DNA from: UBA11891 sp965658355
Lineage (GTDB): Bacteria; Bacteroidota; Bacteroidia; Flavobacteriales; Flavobacteriaceae
NCBI GenBank assembly: GCA_965658355.1
Contig: CBFHRX010000001.1
Coordinates: 1-64,000 of the forward strand
Direction of reading: 5' to 3'
Length of the DNA stretch: 64,000 nt
Positions 50,058-58,496 of this stretch are shown here, piece by piece (the first letter of the stretch is position 1; each line of letters starts with the position of its first letter). A program made the translations under genes and the position numbers. Below the pieces are notes generated by a model, which was not told the DNA's origin, made no database searches, and saw only the letters and a program-made list of their open reading frames with translations.

Positions 50058-50941
50058 TGGACTTAAAAGGACATGGTGTTGCCTTGATTACCCCTTTTAC
50101 ACAAGATGGAGGAATCGATTTTATGGCGCTCGGGAATCATATTGAAAGAATGATTTTGAATCAAGTAGATTACTTGGTTGTATTGGGCACTACCGCTGAA
50201 ACAGCAACTTTAAGCGCCAAGGAAAAGAAGCAGATTCAATCCTTTGTTGTCGATACTGTAGCAGGTCGATTGCCTCTTGTAGTTGGAATAGGCGGAAATA
50301 ATACCCAAGCAGTACTTGAAGAAATTGAAGAAACGGACTTAACTCCCTTTGCCGCCATATTATCCGTTTGTCCGTATTACAATAAGCCATCACAAGAAGG
50401 ATTGTTTCAGCATTTTGCGAGCTTAGCTAGAGGTACTGATAAACCCATTATATTGTATAATGTCCCCGGAAGAACAATGTGTTCACTTTCCCCAAAGACA
50501 GTAGTTCGATTGGTCGATCAGTTTAAAAATATTGTAGCGATCAAAGACGCCAGTGGAGACCTATCACAGATACACGATCTTATTCGTTTGACTCCTTCAG
50601 AATTTCAAGTCATCAGTGGAGAAGATTCGTTAGCCGTACCCACGATACTTGCTGGAGGTGTTGGTGTCATCTCGGTAATTGGAAATATGCTTCCAGAATT
50701 GTGCACTCAATTGATACATTCCGCATTGGATTCAAAAGTGGCAACTGCTTATCAACTTCAATATGCATTGATGGATCTTATTCACTTGTTGTTTGAAGAA
50801 GGGAATCCAACGGGTATAAAAGCAGCCTTGCATATTCAAGGCTATTGTGAGAATCGAGTACGACTTCCGCTAGTGCCCTCCTCTAAAGAATTGTATGAAT
50901 CCCTTCAGCACGAAATAGCCCTATTGCAGGTCATCTCTTAA
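50057..50941 (+). CDS. dapA: 4-hydroxy-tetrahydrodipicolinate synthase
   Basis: 294-residue aldolase condensing pyruvate with aspartate semialdehyde in lysine/diaminopimelate synthesis. The Schiff-base Lys163 is in AIKDASGD, Tyr134 in ILYNVPGRT, and YYNKPSQEG is present; the N-terminal GTTAETA replaces the usual GTTGE with Ala. The start is fused to the preceding stop (TAATG), so translation is likely coupled. Lysine feedback residues cannot be judged by eye. Confidence 0.95.
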   Translation: MDLKGHGVALITPFTQDGGIDFMALGNHIERMILNQVDYLVVLGTTAETATLSAKEKKQIQSFVVDTVAGRLPLVVGIGGNNTQAVLEEIEETDLTPFAAILSVCPYYNKPSQEGLFQHFASLARGTDKPIILYNVPGRTMCSLSPKTVVRLVDQFKNIVAIKDASGDLSQIHDLIRLTPSEFQVISGEDSLAVPTILAGGVGVISVIGNMLPELCTQLIHSALDSKVATAYQLQYALMDLIHLLFEEGNPTGIKAALHIQGYCENRVRLPLVPSSKELYESLQHEIALLQVIS

Positions 50942-51024
50942 AAGTATTCGGTTTAATTTCTTACTGCAATTGGACTTATGTAGAGTAGCGCAGCACTTTT
51001 AAAGCGTTAAATTGTAATCAAATA

Positions 51025-51055
51025 TTGCTTCCGAGTATGATTTACAGTACTTTTG
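51025..51055 (+). promoter_or_regulatory. Promoter of bamD-rpoZ-coaBC-DUF4835
   Basis: TTG at 51025-51027, a 20-base spacer and a perfect TAnnTTTG box TACTTTTG at 51048-51055, 20 bases before the bamD ATG at 51076. Confidence 0.6.
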
Positions 51056-51075
51056 TCAACTGTTTACGAAAGTAT

Positions 51076-51900
51076 ATGAAGCGAGTACCCCTACATTCCG
51101 TATCTGTCATTATTATTGCTCTTTTATTGGGGAGTTGTAGTGAGTACCAAAAAATCTTGAATGGAGATGTCATTTCGGACAAATACAAAGCAGCTGAGCA
51201 GTATTATAGCGAGGGTGAATACAACAAAGCCAATCGTCTTTTTGAAATGGTCATTCCTAGCTATAGAGGGAAACCTCAAGCCGAGCGATTAATTTTCTTT
51301 TTTGCAGACTCTTACTACCATACCAAAAGCTATTATTTAGCGGCTTATCAATTTGAAAATTTTATTAAGTCGTATCCCAAAAGTGACCGTATAGCTGAGG
51401 CCTATTTTATGGCAGCAAAGTCGTATTATATGAAATCCCCATCCTTTAGCTTAGATCAAGAAGACACTAAAACGGCCATTGAGAAGCTTCAGATATTTAT
51501 GAACAACTATCCTAATTCTGAATTTGCTTCTGAAGCCAATACGATAATCTTGGAGCTTCAAACCAAATTAGAACAAAAAGATTTTGAGATCAGCAAGCAA
51601 TACTACACCATTCAAGATTACAAAGCAGCAATCCAAGCTTTGGATAACTTCATTGGTGAATTTCCCGGAACAAAATTTCGGGAAGAGGCATTGTATTATA
51701 AATTTTTAGCTTCTTTTGAAATAGCGACTAATAGTGTGGCTAGGTTACAAGAAGAAAGGCTATTGGACTTGCAAAAATTGTATGAGTCCATACTGCAGAA
51801 TTATCCAGAAACTATTTTTAGTGAAGACTTATCGGAAAAGATGAGTCGTGTCACTAAATTATTAGCACCCTATCAAACAGAAGAAAACATCACAAAATAA
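51076..51900 (+). CDS. bamD: Outer membrane assembly lipoprotein BamD
   Basis: 274 residues from the ATG at 51076; longer in-frame starts at 51025 or 51037 would begin inside the promoter. The N-terminus is a lipoprotein signal (MKRVPLHSVSVIIIALLLGSC, lipobox LLGSC). The rest is a series of TPR-like helix pairs (YYSEGEYNKANRLFEMVIPSYRGKPQAERLIFFFADSYY...), as in BamD, the essential partner of BamA for barrel insertion. It heads bamD-rpoZ-coaBC-DUF4835, an order conserved in Bacteroidota. Confidence 0.93.
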   Translation: MKRVPLHSVSVIIIALLLGSCSEYQKILNGDVISDKYKAAEQYYSEGEYNKANRLFEMVIPSYRGKPQAERLIFFFADSYYHTKSYYLAAYQFENFIKSYPKSDRIAEAYFMAAKSYYMKSPSFSLDQEDTKTAIEKLQIFMNNYPNSEFASEANTIILELQTKLEQKDFEISKQYYTIQDYKAAIQALDNFIGEFPGTKFREEALYYKFLASFEIATNSVARLQEERLLDLQKLYESILQNYPETIFSEDLSEKMSRVTKLLAPYQTEENITK

Positions 51901-51910
51901 ACGTTGCATT

Positions 51911-52240
51911 ATGACTAAATACATGAATTCAAAAGCTTCCGTTAGTACTCAGACCTATAACAGAGAAGTAATTGAGGATCCAACAGAAAACATTTATGAG
52001 GCCATCTCTATCATTGCGAAGAGAGCCACGCAAATCAATTTGGATATCAAAGGGGAGTTGCATGAAAAATTAGATGAATTCGCTACTCATAACGATAGTT
52101 TAGAAGAAATCTTTGAAAACAAAGAACAGATTGAGGTGTCAAAGTTTTATGAAAAACTTCCCAAGCCACAAGCAATGGCAGTAGAGGAGTGGTTGAATGA
52201 GAAAATTTATCACCGCAACACAGACGAAGCGGAACAATAA
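51911..52240 (+). CDS. rpoZ: RNA polymerase omega subunit, flavobacterial type
   Basis: 109-residue protein. The NIYEAISIIAKRATQIN segment (about 27-43) matches the conserved helix of omega that grips the beta' C-terminus, but the remainder, including THNDSLEEIFENKEQIEVSKFYEKLPKPQAMAVEEWLNEKIY, is a lineage-specific extension absent from E. coli RpoZ. Position between bamD and coaBC supports the call. An ATG four codons in is an alternative start. Confidence 0.82.
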   Translation: MTKYMNSKASVSTQTYNREVIEDPTENIYEAISIIAKRATQINLDIKGELHEKLDEFATHNDSLEEIFENKEQIEVSKFYEKLPKPQAMAVEEWLNEKIYHRNTDEAEQ

Positions 52241-52243
52241 GCT

Positions 52244-53443
52244 ATGAATACGCTTAGGGGGAAAAAAATAATACTGGGCATATCCGCTGGGATTGCTGCC
52301 TATAAGACCCCTTTATTAGTACGCTTACTAAAAAAAGAAGGGGCAGAGGTCAGGGTTATTTTGACACCCGACGCGCATTCTTTTGTTACGCCCCTTACCT
52401 TATCAGTAGTTTCACAAGAAGAAGTGCTTTCCTCATTCGTTGCTGAGGACAAAGATAATCCCGTGTGGAACGATCATGTAGAATTGGGTAATTGGGCGGA
52501 TCTTTTATTAATTGCTCCCGCTACAGCCAATACCCTTTCGGCATTGGCACAGGCCAAATGCAACAACTTACTAATCGCTACCTATCTGTCTGCTACTTGT
52601 CCTGTGATGATAGCACCTGCAATGGATTTAGATATGTACGCCCATCCAGCTAATCAGAAAAATTTGAAGACACTCGCTTCTTATGGTAATTTGATATTGC
52701 CAGTTGGAGAAGGGGCACTTGCAAGTGGGCTTGAGGGTAAGGGAAGACTTTTAGAGCCTGACGAAATAGTAGCAAAAGTCAGGTTTCATTTTTTAAAGCG
52801 ACAGCCCCTTGTAGGAAAAAAAGTATTGATTACGGCAGGGCCTACTTTTGAAAAAATTGATCCTGTTCGCTTTATAGGTAATTTTTCTAGTGGTAAAATG
52901 GGCTTTGAATTAGCTCAAAGAGCACATGAATTAGGAGCTGAAGTTCATTTGATTATAGGTCCAAACTCTTTAGAACTCGCACATTGTTCATTCGCAATAT
53001 GTCAAGTCGTAAGTGCTGAAGAAATGCAAGCAGAAGTTTTCAAACTCTATCATTTAGTTGATTATGCCATAGCCGCTGCTGCTGTTGCGGACTTTAAACC
53101 GCTGACCAAAGCCACTCAAAAAATAAAAAAGCAGCAGACCACACCCGTAATTGAATTAACCCCTAATCCAGACATCCTGCTCGAAATGGGACTGTCAAAA
53201 AAAGGACAGTTCTTACTTGGTTTTGCACTCGAGACAGAAAATGCGGAAACCCATGCATTGACTAAGCTGCGAAAGAAAAATTTGGATGCAATTGTCTTAA
53301 ATACATTAGAAGACGAAGGCGCCGGATTTGCAACGGATACCAATAAAATTACCTACCTTTCTAAGGATGAAAGTAAAAAATCATTCACCCTTAAATCAAA
53401 AAAAGAGGTGGCCCGAGATATTTGGAATGAGATTCTATCCTAA
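52244..53443 (+). CDS. coaBC: Phosphopantothenoylcysteine decarboxylase / phosphopantothenate-cysteine ligase
   Basis: 399-residue bifunctional CoA-synthesis enzyme. CoaC (1-180): FMN-binding GISAGIAAYKTPLLVRLL, the active-site His region VWNDHVELGNWADLLLIAPATANT and the PAMDLDMYAHP motif. CoaB (about 185-399): ITAGPTFEKIDPVRFIGNFSSGKMGFELA, AAAVADFKP and the KLRKKNLDAIVLN stretch with its conserved Lys. The 3' end overlaps the DUF4835 start by 17 bases. Confidence 0.96.
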   Translation: MNTLRGKKIILGISAGIAAYKTPLLVRLLKKEGAEVRVILTPDAHSFVTPLTLSVVSQEEVLSSFVAEDKDNPVWNDHVELGNWADLLLIAPATANTLSALAQAKCNNLLIATYLSATCPVMIAPAMDLDMYAHPANQKNLKTLASYGNLILPVGEGALASGLEGKGRLLEPDEIVAKVRFHFLKRQPLVGKKVLITAGPTFEKIDPVRFIGNFSSGKMGFELAQRAHELGAEVHLIIGPNSLELAHCSFAICQVVSAEEMQAEVFKLYHLVDYAIAAAAVADFKPLTKATQKIKKQQTTPVIELTPNPDILLEMGLSKKGQFLLGFALETENAETHALTKLRKKNLDAIVLNTLEDEGAGFATDTNKITYLSKDESKKSFTLKSKKEVARDIWNEILS

Positions 53444-54326
53444 TCTATTCTCTGCACTCTTTATAATAGTTGCGCTGCAATCAATAAAAGCGCAAGAATT
53501 AGAAGGTCAAGTTGTTGTCAATGCGGATTTGGTGGATCAAACCAATCGGCAAATATTTGAAACATTAGAGCAGTCTTTAAATGAATTTATTAATACAAGA
53601 ACCTGGACCCAGCGTGATTTTCTGCCTCAGGAGCGAATCAAGTGTAGTTTTGTATTAACGCTGACCTCCTATAGTGACAATCAGTTTGAAGGGAATCTGC
53701 AAATTCAATCACAACGTCCCATATTTAATAGTAATTATGACAGCCCGCTGTTTAATTACCTAGACAATGACATCAATTTTATTTATCAAGAATACCAGCC
53801 ATTGGTTTACAATCCTGCCTTATTTCAGTCAAATTTAGTGTCTCTTCTAAGTTTTTATATTCATATCATACTGGGGTTAGATGCCGCTAGTTTTCAAGAG
53901 GATGGAGGGGCTTTTTATTTTAATCAGGCACAGAAGATTGCCAATTTAGCGCAGCAGTCAAAATTAAAAGGATGGAATCAAAATGATGGAATTCGCAATC
54001 GTTTTTGGTTGATTGATTCCCTGCGTTCGAACGCATTTAGAGAATATAGAATAGCCTTGTATGAATACCATAGACTTGGAATGGATCAAATGGTAGTTGC
54101 ACCATTAGAGGCTAAAGAGACTATTATAACATCTATAAACACTCTTTTTGACATGTACAATCGGAGGCCTAATGCCTTTCTTTTGCAAGTCTTTTTTGAT
54201 GCGAAAGCACAAGAGATTGTGGAGGTCTTTTCTGGGGGCCCAAGATCCGAATCCAATCCTATGGTAACTCAATTAAGACGAATGGCCCCTTTGTTTAATT
54301 CACAATGGAAAGAAATCAAATTCTAA
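53427..54326 (+). CDS. DUF4835-family exported protein
   Basis: 299 residues from the ATG at 53427. The signal peptide MRFYPNLFSALFIIVALQSIKAQ is the reason for this start. The mature part has QELEGQVVVNADLVDQTNRQIFETLEQSLNEFINTRTWT, a RIKCSFVLTLT strand, and a long helical C-terminal half. This is the DUF4835 protein that follows coaBC in Bacteroidota; function unknown, probably periplasmic or outer-membrane-associated. It overlaps coaBC by 17 bases and is followed by the recN promoter. Confidence 0.85.
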   Translation: MRFYPNLFSALFIIVALQSIKAQELEGQVVVNADLVDQTNRQIFETLEQSLNEFINTRTWTQRDFLPQERIKCSFVLTLTSYSDNQFEGNLQIQSQRPIFNSNYDSPLFNYLDNDINFIYQEYQPLVYNPALFQSNLVSLLSFYIHIILGLDAASFQEDGGAFYFNQAQKIANLAQQSKLKGWNQNDGIRNRFWLIDSLRSNAFREYRIALYEYHRLGMDQMVVAPLEAKETIITSINTLFDMYNRRPNAFLLQVFFDAKAQEIVEVFSGGPRSESNPMVTQLRRMAPLFNSQWKEIKF

Positions 54327-54328
54327 TG

Positions 54329-54360
54329 TTTGATTATGCTCCTTGTCTCTGCTATCTTTG
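54329..54360 (+). promoter_or_regulatory. Promoter of recN
   Basis: TTTG at 54329-54332, a 20-base spacer and TATCTTTG at 54353-54360 (perfect TAnnTTTG), 16 bases before the TTG start of recN. Confidence 0.75.
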
Positions 54361-54376
54361 ATAAAAAATAATATCC

Positions 54377-56029
54377 TTGTTAACGGCACTCACCATAGAT
54401 AATTACGCATTGATAGAACACCTAGATGTTTCTTTTGATTCTGGGATGACTACTATCACAGGTGAAACAGGTGCGGGTAAATCTATTTTGTTAGGAGCCT
54501 TGTCGCTGGTACTAGGGAAACGTGCCGATCGTTCTTCGCTAAAGGACAACGATAAAAAATGCATTATAGAGGCACATTTTGAGATTGCTTCTTACGGTTT
54601 ACGTGATTTTTTTGAGCAAGAAGGCTTGGACTATGAGGATAGTACTATTATTAGACGCGAAATAATCCCCTCCGGCAAATCACGTGCCTTTGTCAATGAC
54701 AGTCCTGTTACTTTAGATATCCTAGACCGATTGGCTGCAGATTTGATTGATATTCACTCCCAGCATCAGACTTTAAAACTGACAAAAACTGAATACCAGT
54801 TCCAAGTTTTAGATGCCCTTGCTGGGAATATGGAACGGCTAGAAAGCTATCAAAAGAAGCTCGCTTTGTATCGTCAGGATACCAAAGAACTAGCGTACAT
54901 AAAAGCAACGGCCTCCCAAGCTCAAAAAGACCGTGACTACAATCAATTTTTATATGATGAACTAGAGGCGGCCGAATTGACAACTGACATGTTGGCTCCT
55001 TTGGAAGCTCGAGTAGAGGAATTAGCGAGTGTACAAGATATAAAGCAGAGTCTTGAAAGTGGTGCTCAGATTATTGAAGCTGAGGATGTCGGAATTTTGC
55101 ACCTATTAAGTGAATTTAGATCCGCGCTACGAATGGCTTTACAAAAAGCACCTTCCCTGTCTGAAATGCCAGCAAGGCTAGAAAATATGCATGCTGAGCT
55201 CACTGATATACACTCAGAATTGCAGCTCAAGAGTAGCCAATTGGAAAACGATCCCGAAGCATTAGAAAAAGCTGAAAATCAATTGCAGCTTTTGTATATG
55301 CTTCTCAAAAAACACCAAGTAGATACCGTAGCTGAATTGATTGAAAAAAGAGACTTTTTGCAGTCTCAATTGCAGACGACAGAGGAGCAGCAAGAAAAAA
55401 TAGCGGCTTTTGAAGCACGCCTCTCAAGCACAAAAAAAGAGCTTGAATCCATAGCTTTATCAATTCGCGAGAATCGATTGCAGGCAATTCCTGATTTAAT
55501 TCATAAAATGGAAGCCTTAATTGGTAAAATGGGAATGGAAAACGCACGTTTTCAAATTGCTTTACACCCTACTGAGCATTTTCAAGTTCAAGGAATGGAT
55601 GATATGGAGTTTCTTTTTTCAGCAAATTTAGGAGGCCGTTTTGGACCCTTAAAAAGTGTCGCTTCAGGAGGGGAGTTATCACGGATAATGCTGGCAATAA
55701 AAGCATTGTTGTCTCAATTCAAGAAATTACCAAGCATCATTTTTGATGAAATTGATACAGGAGTTTCTGGAGCTGTTTCAGATGAAATAGCGGTGATCAT
55801 GAATCAAATGGCAACATATATGCAAGTGTTTACCATTACACACTTGCCTCAAGTAGCCGCCAAGGGGAGTCAGCATTTTAAGGTCTATAAAACTCTTTAT
55901 AACGATGCTACACAAACCCAAATAAAAGAACTCAATAAAGAAGAGCGTATTGCTGAGATTGCCAAAATGGTCTCGGGAAAAGAGCTTACGCCTACAGCAC
56001 TAGAGCACGCAAAAGAATTATTAAACTGA
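54377..56029 (+). CDS. recN: DNA repair protein RecN
   Basis: 550-residue SMC-like ATPase of double-strand-break repair. Walker A is GETGAGKSILLGAL (about 30-43), a central coiled coil spans roughly 150-400, and the C-terminal SGGELSRIMLAIKALL, IIFDEIDTGVSGAVSD Walker B and ITHLPQVAAKGSQHF complete the head domain. The start is a TTG at 54377 giving (M)LTALTIDNYALIEHL, which aligns with other flavobacterial RecN N-termini; no ATG lies nearby. Its own promoter lies just upstream. Confidence 0.95.
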   Translation: MLTALTIDNYALIEHLDVSFDSGMTTITGETGAGKSILLGALSLVLGKRADRSSLKDNDKKCIIEAHFEIASYGLRDFFEQEGLDYEDSTIIRREIIPSGKSRAFVNDSPVTLDILDRLAADLIDIHSQHQTLKLTKTEYQFQVLDALAGNMERLESYQKKLALYRQDTKELAYIKATASQAQKDRDYNQFLYDELEAAELTTDMLAPLEARVEELASVQDIKQSLESGAQIIEAEDVGILHLLSEFRSALRMALQKAPSLSEMPARLENMHAELTDIHSELQLKSSQLENDPEALEKAENQLQLLYMLLKKHQVDTVAELIEKRDFLQSQLQTTEEQQEKIAAFEARLSSTKKELESIALSIRENRLQAIPDLIHKMEALIGKMGMENARFQIALHPTEHFQVQGMDDMEFLFSANLGGRFGPLKSVASGGELSRIMLAIKALLSQFKKLPSIIFDEIDTGVSGAVSDEIAVIMNQMATYMQVFTITHLPQVAAKGSQHFKVYKTLYNDATQTQIKELNKEERIAEIAKMVSGKELTPTALEHAKELLN

Positions 56030-56041
56030 GAAACAATACAG

Positions 56042-56860
56042 ATGAATTACGAAATTTTAAAAGGTAAAAGAGGAATTATTTTTGGAGCATTAGACCAAGA
56101 ATCGATAGCATGGAAAACAGCTGAGGCGGTTCATGCTGCAGGAGGTAAATTTGTGCTTACAAATGCACCAGTAGCCTTAAGAATGGGAACCATTAATGCG
56201 CTAGGGGAGAAAACCAATGCTCCTGTTATACCTGCAGATGCTACCAAAATAGAAGATCTTGAAAATCTTATTGAAGAGGCACAGCACTCTTTGGGAGGGA
56301 AACTAGACTTTGTTTTACACTCCATTGGGATGTCTGTAAACGTTCGGAAAGGAAAACATTATACTGATCTTAACCACGATTGGATGACGAAAGGCTGGGA
56401 TGTCTCTGCTGTCTCATTCCACAAATTAATGCAAGTGCTGTACAAGAAGGATGCTATGAATGAATGGGGAAGTATTATTGCGTTATCCTACATTGCTGCC
56501 CAGCGCACCTTTCCTAATTACAATGACATGGCTGACAATAAGGCCTATTTAGAATCTATAGCACGTAGTTTTGGCTATTTCTTTGGGAAAGATAAAAAAG
56601 TCAGGGTAAATACCATTTCACAGTCTCCCACATTAACCACCGCAGGGAAAGGGGTAGAAGGTTTAGACGGATTTCTGACCTATGCTGAAAAGACAGCACC
56701 GCTTGGCAATGCAACTGCTGAAGATTGTGCAAATTACACCGTCATGATGTTCTCGGACTACAGCAAAAAGGTGACGCTGCAAAATTTATTTCACGACGGT
56801 GGATTTTCGAACGTAGGGGTAAGTCAAGAAATAATTGACTCTTTGACTGATCCTTCATAA
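56042..56860 (+). CDS. fabI: Enoyl-ACP reductase (NADH)
   Basis: 272-residue divergent SDR enzyme reducing enoyl-ACP in fatty-acid elongation. The FabI-type active site is Tyr150, Tyr160 and Lys167 in YIAAQRTFPNYNDMADNKAYLES (Y-x6-K), and the GALDQESIAWKTAEAV and LHSIGMSVN segments match FabI rather than generic SDRs. It starts 12 bases after recN and shares that direction; cotranscription is possible. Confidence 0.93.
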   Translation: MNYEILKGKRGIIFGALDQESIAWKTAEAVHAAGGKFVLTNAPVALRMGTINALGEKTNAPVIPADATKIEDLENLIEEAQHSLGGKLDFVLHSIGMSVNVRKGKHYTDLNHDWMTKGWDVSAVSFHKLMQVLYKKDAMNEWGSIIALSYIAAQRTFPNYNDMADNKAYLESIARSFGYFFGKDKKVRVNTISQSPTLTTAGKGVEGLDGFLTYAEKTAPLGNATAEDCANYTVMMFSDYSKKVTLQNLFHDGGFSNVGVSQEIIDSLTDPS

Positions 56861-56869
56861 GCTATCTTG

Positions 56870-57838
56870 ATGTCCAAAGGATTCAATCAATTCAAAAAAT
56901 GGACCCATAGTTGGATCCCGGACAAAAGTAAGGTGCAGTTTTTTTTGATTTTTGTCATTATTTCCACCTCATTTTGGTTGCTTACCCGTATTTCAAATAG
57001 CTATTCTGGACAAGTTGTTTTTGATCTTACCTACTTGAATACCCCAAAAGGGATCGTAGTTGAAAGGGCTCCTGAAAAAATGATGGTAACCTTAGAAGCC
57101 TCGGGCTTTCAGTTATTGCTCTATCAAGTTTTTGGGAGTCGTCTAAAAATCGATCTGCAAAACACTCAATTGGAAAACGAAAGGGGATTTGTGAATTTAA
57201 TAGAACAGCAGAATTATCTGGAATCACAATTGGCTGATAATACGATTATTTCATTGCTCAATTCTGCCCAATTAGAGTTTCAATTCAAACGATTGTTACA
57301 AAAAAAAGTACCTATCCAACTCGTATCGGATCTGGGTTTTAAAGTGGGGTATAACTTCATGGAGCCTCCAAAACTGATACCCGATTCTGTTACTGTAGTT
57401 GGAACGGGAAAAGAACTAGACAAAGTGCTATTCATTAGCACACAGTTGCTTGAAAAATCTTCTTTGGAGAGTGACTTTTCGGAAACTTTGCGGCTGCAAA
57501 TACCCAAGGAAATTATTTCATCTAGTAATCAAGTAGTTATTGTTGAGGGAAAAATCACTCAGTTTACAGAGTTGACATTTGACCTCCCTGTGCAAGTCAA
57601 GAATAGTCCCATTGGGACAAAGATTCGGTTGTTTCCAAAAGAGGTGCAAATACGCGTTTTACTCCCTATGTATTTAGCCCGAACAGTACAAGCAGAAGAC
57701 TTTAGTGTAGCGGTTGATTATTTGGAGATTCTAGAAAAAGGGGAGAAAAGAATAAAAGTGCACTTAACAAAGCAGCCTGCTTTTATTCAATCGTTTCGAT
57801 TGGAACCGAAGTTTATAAATTACTTAATTAAGAAATGA
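56870..57838 (+). CDS. YbbR-like domain protein
   Basis: 322 residues from the ATG at 56870 (a TTG directly upstream is less likely). One N-terminal transmembrane helix (about 22-40, VQFFLIFVIISTSFWLL) is followed by YbbR-like beta domains (for example about 45-120 and 135-225, with VPIQLVSDLGFKVGYNFMEPPKLIPDSVTVVGTGKEL) and a C-terminal part. YbbR/CdaR proteins in Firmicutes regulate the c-di-AMP synthase CdaA, but no such cyclase is nearby, so the role here is open. It overlaps coaE by ATGA. Confidence 0.82.
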   Translation: MSKGFNQFKKWTHSWIPDKSKVQFFLIFVIISTSFWLLTRISNSYSGQVVFDLTYLNTPKGIVVERAPEKMMVTLEASGFQLLLYQVFGSRLKIDLQNTQLENERGFVNLIEQQNYLESQLADNTIISLLNSAQLEFQFKRLLQKKVPIQLVSDLGFKVGYNFMEPPKLIPDSVTVVGTGKELDKVLFISTQLLEKSSLESDFSETLRLQIPKEIISSSNQVVIVEGKITQFTELTFDLPVQVKNSPIGTKIRLFPKEVQIRVLLPMYLARTVQAEDFSVAVDYLEILEKGEKRIKVHLTKQPAFIQSFRLEPKFINYLIKK

Positions 57839-58428
57839 AAATCATTGGTTTAACGGGTGGAATTGGGAGCGGTAAATCGAAAGCCTTGGCTTTTTTTAAG
57901 AAAAAGGGGATCCCGTGTTATCAAGCTGACAAAGCCGGTCACAGGGTCTTAAATGAGGATACAGAGGTAGTCGATAAGATCAAAGCGTATTTTGGAGCCC
58001 ATTTATACACCCAAAAGGGGTTGGATCGGAAGTCATTAGGGGCTCATGTATTTGAGAATCCAGACGCATTAGCGTATTTAAATTCTATTGTGCATCCTGC
58101 TGTTCGAAAGGACTTTAAGCAATTTATTCAAAATCATCAAGCTCCTTTTGTTGTGAGTGAGGTTGCGATATTATTTGAAAATGGCGGTCAAGCACAATAC
58201 GATAAAATAATAGTGATAACAGCCCCCGAATCAGTGCGGATAAAAAGAGTACAAGAAAGAGACCGAGTCTCGGAAGAGGAGATTGTGTCTCGCATAAAAA
58301 GGCAATGGCCTGACGCTAAAAAAGTACCTTTGGCTGACTATGTCATCGTTAACGATACGGATTGGATGACAACAGAAATATCCCTGCAGAAAGTATATGA
58401 GGAATTGCTGGCTTTTTCTCAGCAATAG
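57835..58428 (+). CDS. coaE: Dephospho-CoA kinase
   Basis: 197-residue P-loop kinase that phosphorylates the 3'-OH of dephospho-CoA, the last step of CoA synthesis. Walker A is GLTGGIGSGKSKAL (5-18); the lid helix and YQADKAGHRVLN, LNSIVHPAVRKDF and the adenine region around VQERDRVSEEEIVSRIKRQWP are typical. Translation is coupled to the ybbR-like gene (4-base overlap). With panB and coaBC it makes three CoA-pathway genes in this window. Confidence 0.95.
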   Translation: MKIIGLTGGIGSGKSKALAFFKKKGIPCYQADKAGHRVLNEDTEVVDKIKAYFGAHLYTQKGLDRKSLGAHVFENPDALAYLNSIVHPAVRKDFKQFIQNHQAPFVVSEVAILFENGGQAQYDKIIVITAPESVRIKRVQERDRVSEEEIVSRIKRQWPDAKKVPLADYVIVNDTDWMTTEISLQKVYEELLAFSQQ

Positions 58429-58496
58429 CCTTAACAAAGCCTTAGGAAAATTAGTAGTATATTTTCTTCAACTTTGCCTGGTAAGAATAGAACATC

